A stretch of 64,000 bases of DNA from Notamacropus eugenii (lineage: Eukaryota; Chordata; Mammalia; Diprotodontia; Macropodidae), in the NCBI RefSeq assembly GCF_028372415.1, contig NC_092872.1:13056979-13120978 (forward strand), in the 5' to 3' direction. The notes under the pieces were generated by a model. That model searched no databases. It was not told the origin of the DNA and worked only from the letters and a program-made list of their open reading frames with translations. This document shows, one piece after another, positions 1 to 23,750 of the stretch. How positions within the stretch are numbered: position 1 is the stretch's first letter; every line of letters begins with the position of its first letter. The position numbers were made by a program, and so were the translations under genes.

Positions 1-719
1 TGGGTCCCATCCACTGTTCCTATGGGCTGTCTTGGTCTAACGGGTGGCATCAGCTTTGTAAATTCAGTGCTTTGTAAGCCAAGGACACCATGAAATGTGC
101 TTGGGAGTAAGAGAATACTGCATTTACAGTAGTAAATGTTATTAAATGTACCCTCTAGTCTCCATTCTACAAAGCCCCTTCCGAACGTGGCCTTGGCACC
201 AGGACGGACGCAGTCCATCTGACTGCTGAAGCCTCCCATTGCCAAAAAAAAAAAAAAAAAAGAGTTGATTGACCTTTTTTGTTTTCAAAATGCCCTGTAA
301 CTCAGAAAGACTGAACATTAACATTTCCAACAAGGCAGGTGAGTGGCTCTCAGAGCAACAGATGCTCTTTGGCTTAGCTTGAAAGCAGTTACTGTGGGGA
401 TAACCAGGCAGCCCATGGTTAGGAAATGCTTCCTTGAGCATGTGCGGTGAGAAAGGCCACTACGTGTGCTCCTAACGTAGTTGATTTTGCCCAGCGCTGG
501 CCAATGGCCTTTAGAGAAGCCTGGAGCTGCGTCCCTGAGCTCTTTTGTTCTATGCATTGACAGTTATCTGGGCCATACTTGCTGACCTCACAGCTATGCC
601 TCCAGAAAGCATTCACGGACGTGTGCTTTAATTCATATCTGGACATAACGTTTTAGTCACCAACACCCACTAAATTCTTTTACTCTAAGAGCACAAAAAA
701 ATGGTGGTTAAAATGAACC
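1..719. other. Upstream intergenic sequence, nothing recognised
   Basis: AT-rich, non-coding. Only an A-run at about 243-260 stands out. Short open frames here have no recognisable product. Confidence 0.5.
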
Positions 720-1215
720 GCCAGGAGAATCTAAGATTAGATGTTAGAGGTAATTAATTCCAACACTCCATTTTATTTAGGAGTCCCTTCTATAACATTT
801 GTGGCTGGTGATTAGGCAACCTCTGCTTAATTAAACACTTCTAATATTGGGGAACTCACTACATTGTGAGGCAACTTCTCCCATTTTGGGGACACTCATT
901 GTTAATAGGTCCTACTTTATATTGAGCTAAAATATGCCCTCCTCTGATTTTTCACCCATTGGTCCTAGTACTTTCTTTTGGAGCTTCACAGAGCAGATCT
1001 AATCATGTTTCCGTGTGACAGTCCTCAGTATATTTGTAGACAGTAAAGACATCTCTCCTCCGTCTTCTCTTCTCTGGGTTAAGCACCCCTAGTTTATTTA
1101 ACCTTTCCTCATACAACATGGTTTTATCACCTTCTTCAAGACATTCCTATTTGTTCAGAGAATGTTGTGTCCAAAATTGAACAGTCGTTTAAATGAGGTC
1201 TGACTAATGCCAATT
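720..1215. repeat. CR1/L3-type LINE fragment
   Basis: Contains the order of phrases typical of old CR1/L3 3' regions: ggggaactcactac, then cttctctgggttaagcacccctagttt, cctcatacaacatggttt and ccaaaattgaacag...aggtctgact. Strongly diverged, with no open frame. Confidence 0.55.
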
Positions 1216-1464
1216 GTAAAAGGATCCAGATATTATTTCCTTTCAAAAACTGGTATTTTGAAGAGATGGAGCTGTTGGTTTATCTCATACAAGCCAAATG
1301 TCCATACCAGCCAGGAAATGGAAAGTCTTATTTAAAACAAATTATGGGTCCACTTTAGAGATCGAGGTAGCAACCTCAACATGTATTCTCATTCAGTCAG
1401 CAAGCATTTGTCTATTAAGTGCTTACTTAGTATGTGCTGGATACTGTGCTAAATGCTATAGGGA

Positions 1465-1545
1465 CAGACATGCAAGCTCGGCGGTGCAGTGCATAGAACA
1501 CTGGCCTCAGACTCGCTGTGTGACCCTGGGCAAGTCATGTAATCC
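1465..1545 (+). repeat. SINE fragment
   Basis: Has ggcggtgcagtgcatagaacactggcc and cgctgtgtgaccctgggcaagtcat, the two ends of the marsupial SINE body with the middle missing. Confidence 0.65.
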
Positions 1546-1657
1546 AAGAAAAAGGAAAGGAGGGAGGAAAAACGATCTTATGGTCATAGCACGATCTGAT
1601 CAACTTTTGGGGGGGGGGCAGTCAAATTTACCTTCTCTTATTAGTGATCTGGAAATA

Positions 1658-1836
1658 GGGCAGCTAGGTGTGGAAGTGGATGGAGTGCCAGGCCTGGAGT
1701 CAGAACGATTTCCCTTCCTGAGTTCAAATCTGGCCTGACACACTCACTAGCTGTGTGACCCTGGGCAAGTCACTTCACCCTGTCTGCCTCGACTTCCTCA
1801 TCTGTAAAATGAGCCGGAGAAGGAGACGACAAATAG
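1658..1836 (+). repeat. Marsupial tRNA-derived SINE
   Basis: Starts gggcagctaggtg, continues gagttcaaatctggcc, then tagctgtgtgaccctgggca, and ends ctcatctgtaaaatgagc. It lies just upstream of the CpG-rich promoter region. Confidence 0.85.
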
Positions 1837-3277
1837 GGGACAAGACGGAACGTGATGCCACTAACGGGTCAGGGGCGCACTAAGTGTGAAGAAATGACCA
1901 ATCACGGCTTGTCATTTGCTCTGCCGCGGACCGAGCCTGGCCTGAGTCCCCACGAGGCACAGTGTGCCGGACACACGGCTGGCTCCCTTCCCGAGGGTCA
2001 CTCTCATCCTTGCTGGTTCCTGGCCGGAGCAGCTTGGTCACTGGGACTTCTCTGGTCCCATGGCGGCTCTGGGCCCCTGGTGCCCAGCAGCTCCTTGGTG
2101 GGCCCGGCCCGGGCGCGGGCTCCCTCCCAAGGCCTTCCAGCTCCGGGTTCTTTCGGGCTGCCTTCAGCGGCCCTGGGCCGGCCTGGTACGCAGACTTCAG
2201 CCTGGACGTGGGCATCGAGGACCTTGCCCGGAGCCCGCTGTTCTGGTAGGCAGGATTGCCAAGGCTGTCAGGAGCCCCGGGGGAGCAGCCCCAGGCACCC
2301 TGCAGCTGCCCCCTCCGGGCCTTGCCCCACCGGGGCGGTTGGGGTCCGATCTGGGCGGGGCGTACGAGCTGCCGGCTGAAGTGAGCGTGACTTGGACATA
2401 TTTCGGGGATTCTGCGGCCTTGGCATCTTTTATCTTCACTGACTTCTGAGGGAAAAGCAGATCTCTTTGGATTCCGAATCTTTTAAAGTCTGACACGAGG
2501 CCTCCTAGCTTCCGGCGGCCTGCAGAAGGGGAAGGAGCCTGGTTTTAGAACAGCTGCCCCCGCTACTGACCGGGAGACAGGCTGGGCCTGCCCCGAAGCT
2601 GGCCGGCAGCGGAGTGACTCGAGCCGGGGCTGATGTTTACTGTCCCAAAGCTCCACGCCTGCCTTCGGTGGAGACGACCTGGGGTTGGGCCGGTGGTGTC
2701 GCCGCTGTCACCCCGCAGGACCCACGCCGGACCGGACCTCAGGCCGGGCCTCGAGCAGCGTTTTTACTCGGCTTCCTAAGCCAAGGCCGGCAGCGAGCCC
2801 CCGAGCCTAAGGCCGGAGAAGAGGTCTCGGGGTGGTGTGCCCCTCGGGGGTAGACGGAACTCTAGGCGGCGGGCCGGCCGGGCCTTCTAGCTGAAGGCGA
2901 ATGGCGCCCCCTCCTCATCCCAGGCGGGTGTGTTGGGGCGGCTGACCGGGCCGCGGGATCGGCCCTCCCGCCGTCCTCGCCGTCGCCTCCAGGCCCCCGG
3001 GGCACGTGGAGGGCGTGTCCCGGCGCCTCCGCCCTCCCCGACGCCACCGCGGTCCGAGCCGTGAGCTCTGATGGCCGGGCCCTTAACTGCCCCCGGCCCC
3101 GGCAGCCCCGGGCCCGGAAGCGTGGCGCCGAGCTCCGCGCCCCGGGCCGTTCGGGACCTCCCGGCCTGCTCGGGCCTCCCGGCATCCCCCGGCCCAGCGC
3201 GCGTGCGCCGCGGCGGGGCGGGAGGCGGGCCGGGAGGAGGCGGGGCGGGCCCTCGCGCAGGGGTGGGTGGGACGGAA

Positions 3278-17593
<14,316 letters not shown>

Positions 17594-17649
17594 GCCCCCT
17601 CCCCATTCCCCGTCCCTGGGGCTATGTACAGAGCGCAAATGTTTATTTA

Positions 17650-17655
17650 AATAAA
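17650..17655 (+). terminator. DHX30 polyadenylation signal AATAAA
   Basis: AATAAA is followed by a T/G-rich stretch (ttctatttatcccttgtgattg), so cleavage is expected near 17670-17680. This gives a 3' UTR of only about 80 nt and therefore little room for regulatory sites. Confidence 0.9.
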
Positions 17656-17679
17656 GTTCTATTTATCCCTTGTGATTGC

Positions 17680-19899
17680 TTCCTATAATCCCCTTATCTT
17701 TGGTATTTGCTTCTGTCCCAAAAGGTGAGGTGGCTACTTAAAAATGACGGGGCTCTTGAAGGTATAAAGATGCCTAGCTCTTCTCTTGTTTGTTTCTGGA
17801 GCAACATTCCTCCCTACACTATTGATGGGACGGGGATTCTCTGTTTTGGGCATAAGGAAAATTAATACTCTGCCTCATGTACCTCTAGGTCATAAGGTAC
17901 CAGTAGGTAAGAAGGTCTAAAGATTTCTTCACTTTTATGGCACGGGGCAAAGCTCAAAGCTGCCAGGCCATGGAACACTCAGAAGACCCAACTTCTGCCA
18001 TGTCTCTACCTACAAATGTTAGGAGATTCAAAGGAGATCGCAGACTTTTAAAGTTACAAAGGGATATATCGTGAAAGTGTTTTTTATAAACTAAAGTGGT
18101 AGGAATATTTATTTGAATTTTCTCCTTCAGCTAGGATTACTGCATCTTCCATAGACACACTTTCCTTTTTTTTAGTCATTGTTAAGCACTTCGTATATAC
18201 TTAAAAGAACTTTTATTTTAAAAATTTGTATTCTGTGTTGAGTGGTAATATATGCACAAAGCAAAAAAAAAAAAATGTTCACATTCACATCCTAATGTGA
18301 ACGGCCAAGTGATTCTGGGTTAAGTGTATTTTAGCGGTGTGGGGGGCGTAAGTGGACTAGGCCAAGTTGTATGTCAGCTTTTAAGACCAGGATCGTTGGG
18401 GAAATCTGGGCTGAACGTCGAAGGTATCAGCCTACTTAAATGCCAGGAGGCTGAAGTGGGAAACAGTCCAGATTTCTCAGAAAACAAAACTAGAAAGGTT
18501 TATCTGAGTTAGGATTGGAAGGGCTTTAAATGCCAGGATACAGAATTTTATCCTTCAGACTCAGGGTTGGGAAACTGCACCTCACAACCTCGATCCAGTT
18601 CTTCTAGGGAACAAGAGCTTTCAAAACGTGAAACATTCGAAACTCATTTGTACAAAAACGATGGGCAGAGTGTAGTTTGCAGACCTCTACCAGTGGACAA
18701 TAAAGATGAGCTGCCTTTCTGGTCAAGGAAGTAAGGAATACCTTTGGACCTGAGAGTTTCTTGTATTTAGTCAGACCTGAGTTCACATCCCAGTTCTTCT
18801 TGCATGAGGAGGTAAATCATACTACTTTGCAAACTGTAAAGGGTTAATATATGTGACGGGTTTTGTTTTGTAGTAAAAGCTCCTGTCTTAGCCTTGTAAG
18901 GAAAGCCAATGCTTTTTTAAATTACAAAACACTACAAAATTGAGGGCTTTTATTTTGTAATATAGTAGCAGAGCTGGTCCTTTGAGATGATTTAATCCAA
19001 TCTTTTTTATTTTATAGATGTGGAAACAAGTTGAGAGGCTGTCACTAGTCCACTACCGCATAATAAGGAGCCAGAAGCACTGACTACGAATGCGGTGGGG
19101 GTTTTCCCATTTGCTCCCAGACCATCTAGGTCCTTTGAGATTCTAGATCCACTCCCATAGAGCTGCTCTGCTCATCTCTGCATAAGTATCTTTGGATACT
19201 AGCTTTTAAAGGGCAGAGAGGAGAAGGTAGGGGAAGGGTTTCTCTTGGTTCCTAATTGAGGGCTCCAAACTCCCCTGGAGAATTGAGATGAGATAGAGTC
19301 AGGGAAGCTCTAGAAATGAGACCAAACATTGCCAAATCCCATTCTTTTAAAATCCCTTCCTAGCAACAGGATGTATAATTGTAGGAAGGTCTTCAATCAT
19401 TTGTCACTGTTTCCTCAAATATCCTGTTGATTCACATTTATCACTGACCCCAACCAGGAGAGGCTCTACCCTAACAAACAGCGGCACCATGCTATCCCAT
19501 GGACATAAAGCCCCCCGACTTGTTCCCCATTTGGCTTCTTTGAGAAACAAGTTCCTGTATAAAGGGGTGGGAAGTACTGTAAGAGGCTGACAGAAAATCT
19601 TGCCTTCTGCTATGGGCTAGATTTGGGGTTGGAGGGAAAAGAGCTGAAATTAGAAGGTGGATCCCAACAGCCATAGGCACTTGGTAGTCTTCATTTTCTT
19701 GCCAAGCTTTAGCTCCTTCATACTTCACAATGAATGAGAAAAGACAGAAGGATCCCCTTTAACAGATTAGGAAAGTAAGGGTTCACAGAAATGAAACAAG
19801 TTCTCCAAGTGACTTCTGTCCCACAAGGGGCCAGTGCACCCTCGAACAACTCCCGGGGAGAAACCACGTGGTTTGGGAGCAGAAATGAGACAGACAGCC
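17680..19899. other. Intergenic region between the DHX30 and MAP4 3' ends
   Basis: About 2.2 kb, AT-rich, with A/T runs (18264-18275) and a reverse MIR-type fragment at about 18990-19100 (ttttatagatgtggaaacaa). No gene was recognised. It separates the two convergent transcripts if the distal MAP4 signal is used. Confidence 0.6.
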
Positions 19900-19926
19900 A
19901 CGTCCCAGGTTAGAACACCGAGAAGC

Positions 19927-19932
19927 TTTATT
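19927..19932 (-). terminator. Distal MAP4 polyadenylation signal
   Basis: TTTATT on the plus strand is AATAAA on the MAP4 strand, in the context catcAATAAAgcttctcggtgttcta. The following gt-rich stretch suits a downstream element, placing the end near 19900. Using it would give a 3' UTR of about 3.7-4 kb. Confidence 0.6.
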
Positions 19933-21174
19933 GATGTCAGTCTTTCAAATCTTTACAAGTCAGTCACAAGATCACTCAGAGCCATAACAGCTAAGACAGA
20001 CAGAAGCAATAACCACAAGCAGACTAGGAGAATGAAGGAAAAAAGCCCAAAGCGCATCACACCACCATATCCCTATGCCAGCCTGCCAGTTTCACCAGCT
20101 GGGACAGGGTGAGGGAGGGCCCAGCTCCCCAGCTGAGGGACCTGGCCAAACCGCACACTGGCTTCGAGTGGGGGGAGGGGAAATGTTTGTCCCAGGTTTG
20201 CTCCCGTGGTTGGCCAGAAGTGGGATGGGTAACCAAGTACCCACCCACATCTCCCCCCTCTCCACGACCCAGGCCTGCTCCCTGATGTCCACAAGTGGGG
20301 GAAGCAAAGAGCTCTCAAGGTTCAGAATGTGACATGACTGTTACTAAGAAGAGCAGGTGCAAGGGGGGGGTCTCAGATTCATAGACACTTCCCAAGAAAT
20401 TCAAGGCCTGTAAGAGGACGGCCTGGCTCCCACTCCCATGAGGCACAACTTGCCTGGGGCCTGCCCGTCATCCTGGGGCAAAAGAACTCGCCCAACACCA
20501 GAGAAAGAAACAGCGGGCAGAACTGAAACCATCATCCCACACTACCATGAAAATTGGTTTCATCTTGGTTAGGTGAGGGAAAAGCCTATTGACGCTGGGA
20601 GCCACACGACTGAGGGAGCCAGTCATCTGACTGAATATGGACCTCTAGTCCCAGGAGAGACAGAGCTGCCTTCTTGTTTTCCCACTTGGGGAGGAGGTGA
20701 CTAAAGGAAGCCTCCCCTCGCTTCCTCAGGTTTTTGAGATCCTTATAGGTTTGCGGGGCCAGGTGCCTCAGGGGAACCTGAATGCTTATACCCCCAAGGG
20801 GCACTACTCAGATCACCAGCTGCCCCTAGCAACGTAAGCGCTCTCTCCACCTGTTCTATAATATAGGTCCAGATTCCCAGAAGTTGCCAAGAGATAGCAA
20901 GTGAAGCTATCAGAAAAATCTGTATTTATACCTGCCACGTGCCCACACGCTACTTCACTGGCTAACTTAGCAAGAACCCCATTTCCTTTTTAAAACAAAC
21001 CTTCTCCTCTACACAGGCTGCATAGCTCCTGCCTTCCTCTTGAAGTGATAACAGGCCCACAATATTCTATCCCAAAAGCCCAAGCTCACTGAGACTGGTT
21101 CTGACTTCCTACACATTTTGCAATTCCTCCACTTAGAAGGGACAATCAAGCTGGTACTGCCACCTCCTCTGTAT

Positions 21175-21285
21175 ATGATCCCTAGGCAAGCTACAACTCT
21201 CTTAACCTCAGTTTCCCCATCTATAAAATGAGGTGGTTGACTTGGGTCATCTCTGAGGTTGCTTACAGTTCTGAATCCTTTTGAG
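21175..21285 (+). repeat. MIR-type 3' fragment
   Basis: Contains taggcaagctacaactctcttaacc followed by ccccatctataaaatgaggt and ggtcatctctgaggttgctt in MIR order. Confidence 0.6.
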
Positions 21286-21951
21286 TCATACACTCTATAG
21301 ATTCAGTCTGCTTTACCTGGGCAGAATTAAATACTGCCAGGCCATCTGGAGGATGGGACTGAGAGGGAGGCATAGTACTTCATGAACATGGCAAACAAAA
21401 AGCCCTTAGCTCAAGACAAAAGTCACAGCTTTACCCTGAGAACTACTTAGCGAGAAACCTCTTCAACCCTACGAAGTTCAGTGAAGCATTTGGGCACTGC
21501 CCAGGGAAGGCTGAGATCAGGCCCTGCACCATCACTAAAGGCTGCCACACACCCCTTTCTATTCTCTTAAGTATCCTGTCCCGTGGAATTTGATAAAAGG
21601 AAAAAGTTGGAGGTGGGGTAGAGTACAGTAGAGTCAGAGTGACTGGATGGAAGTCAAAGTCGGTGGACAGAAGTGTGGTGGAAAGGAAAATCTCTTCCCT
21701 CAAAACACCTGGCTGAAGGACCACATCTGAACTGAAATACATTCCCACCTGCAAGGATAAACGACCCAAGGATAAACTGGGGCCAAAAGGCAGAGGAAAG
21801 GGCCAGGGGTCAGAAAGGGGCTGAGTACTGATGGGTGGCCGATCCTGTCCAGTGCAAAGCTGCCCTGATGGATCTAATTTTTCAAGAGGAGAAAGCACTT
21901 ACGAGACTCCCAGACATTTTCATTGCAAATTACATTACGTTTTAATGTTGT

Positions 21952-21957
21952 TTTATT
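21952..21957 (-). terminator. Proximal MAP4 polyadenylation signal
   Basis: AATAAA on the MAP4 strand (tttctAATAAAacaacattaaaacg), with ATTAAA variants nearby. It would end the transcript near 21930 with a 3' UTR of about 1.6-2 kb. Which of the two signals dominates cannot be decided from sequence. Confidence 0.55.
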
Positions 21958-22346
21958 AGAAACCATGCAAACTTTAATATAAAAAAATACAAGTGCAATA
22001 AGAATCGTCATGTGTCAGATCCCAGGGTTTGCCATCATTCTGGCTGACTTCCCCAAGAGGAGTATCTGGCCCTGAAGGGGCCTCCTCTGGGCCCTCTACT
22101 CCTCACCCCTGTCCTGCTCTCCTCCATTTCTAGTTCTTTTTTCCTTGTTTCTTTGTCGAACCTGATTCACCCCCTCCTTAAAATTCTGAGCACAATGCTG
22201 CTTGGGGCCCCACTGGCACAGAAGCCCGTTTCCTTCTGTGCTACAGCCTCTTGGTGAGAGGGTGCCTGATTCTTCAGGGCCTCAATCCCGTGGTATAATA
22301 CAATAAACAAACCCCATGACCAGTTTTTGTTAAAAAGATCAACACA

Positions 22347-22349
<3 letters not shown>

Positions 22350-22413
<64 letters not shown>
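22350..22413. repeat. (CA)n microsatellite
   Basis: A CA dinucleotide run broken once by catcac at 22381. On the MAP4 strand it is (TG)n inside the 3' UTR. Confidence 0.97.
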
Positions 22414-22414
<1 letters not shown>

Positions 22415-23576
22415 TGATCATCAAAACACTGAACTGGATCCTTCTCAAATTAGAAAAAAATCCCACCTATTTATCCTAACTGCCCCCACTCCTGTCCCAT
22501 TCCCACTATTCATCTTGGCAGCCACCTCTCAGGAGCCAGGCCTATCCTGCAGACCTCACGCCTAGACTGGGGCATCAGGGTTGCAATCCAGTTCTCTCTG
22601 ACTAGACTTTTGGCCACAAAACAGTTCACTTCTGGGTAGACGCACCCAGCTAATCCATCACGGCAATTCAATGTATTCCTCAAGGCCACCTTCCCTTCAA
22701 CACATTCTTAGTACTTTCTTTACAGACACGGCTTCAACCCATAAAAGATTTCATCAGATTTTTAGATTATTAAAAAGAAAGAAGTTACACCTGCATGGAT
22801 ATGTATGTCAATACGGAGATATCCTAGGACTGCTGGGGTTGGGAATGGGGGAGTAAGGAGAAAAAAATTAATAAAGGAAACTTAGAGAAGCCTGGTAAGC
22901 ACGATGAAACTGTCAACACTTCATTACAGAAAAAAAATGAAAAAGCTAAAATTATTGGGTAAGAATAGCCTACTGTGTGTGCATTGTATATTTTTTCATT
23001 AAATAGGGACACCAGAAACTTAAGCAGCAAGAACAAAATTTATGTTGGTTTTTTAGTTTGTCTCTCTTTTGTTTTAAAAAAAAGGAAAAGGAAAAACCAA
23101 GGAAGTTGGCTGCCAGCTTTTTCCATTGGAGCTCAGGCCGCCCCTCGATAGCACTGCTCCTGGGGGTGGCACGGGCCATGTGTAATGCTTCGGCTTCAGT
23201 GGGTAGGGAAAGAAAGCCAACTTTGAGACATGCATGGGATGGAGGTGGGCAGGAGAGTTGCATTAGGAAAATCTTCAGCTTTCTTCCTGTCTCAAGCATT
23301 CCCCTCCCTCCAAGCCCTGCTATGTTAGAAGAGTTACCTTCCCAGTGAAGGTCCTCTTTTCCAAAGTGAGAGATGACAGAAGGGGAAGTTTGGGCTCTGA
23401 GGGACTGTAGCATGGGTAGGGAAGGAAGGGATAAGATGGGAGACCCCCTTGAGCTCTGGGGGCACGGGGTACAAATGAGCTGAGCTGGCCAATCCTCAAA
23501 AAGAGCTCCCAGAGAGGCCATGAGAAGGGGGAGCCCAGTCACAAGCTGCTGGTGCAGCTCCTATGGTGGGAGGCTG

Positions 23577-23750
23577 CTACTGATGCTGCTGCTGCTGCTG
23601 CTGCCAAAGGGTGGCCGAGGAAAGGGAGTTGAAGCTCTGGCTGATGAAGGTGGTGTTGCCAGGGAAGGGGGAGGGTTTGGAGACAATGTCAGCTCCATGA
23701 TCAGTGCGGGCCTTGGCATTTTCACGGAACGTCAGCTTGTAGGTTTCAAT
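23577..23750 (-). CDS. MAP4: MAP4 alternative C-terminal exon, form 2 (tau/MAP2-like, poly-Gln end)
   Basis: Fifty-seven codons and a TAG stop. It starts [20 protein letters not shown], the conserved sequence after the last repeat in tau and MAP2 (KIETHKLTFREN...). It then diverges to [17 protein letters not shown] and ends in six Gln (CAG x6), His, Gln. The acceptor tgctacag is in phase 0, so it can replace form 1 directly after the repeat-4 exon. Whether human MAP4 ends the same way could not be checked. Confidence 0.82.
   Translation of the reverse strand: METYKLTFRENAKARTDHGADIVSKPSPFPGNTTFISQSFNSLSSATLWQQQQQQHQ

Larger units (their letters stand above)
19900..23576 (-). other. MAP4 3' UTR region
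   Basis: No open frame of interest. It holds a (CA)n run at 22350-22413 (UG repeat in the mRNA), a short MIR-type fragment at about 21175-21285, and two candidate polyadenylation signals. The limits are inferred from the stop codons and the signals. Confidence 0.6.

Noticed and set aside
1852-2449. Several overlapping open frames of 95-175 codons in the CpG-rich region
   Set aside because: GC-rich sequence has few stops in all frames. Products are Gly/Pro/Ala/Arg-rich with no recognisable domain, and both strands are open at once.
22350-22413. CRISPR-like or other programmed repeat array
   Set aside because: All short repeats here are dinucleotide microsatellites or mobile-element copies in a vertebrate genome. 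No spacer-repeat layout.
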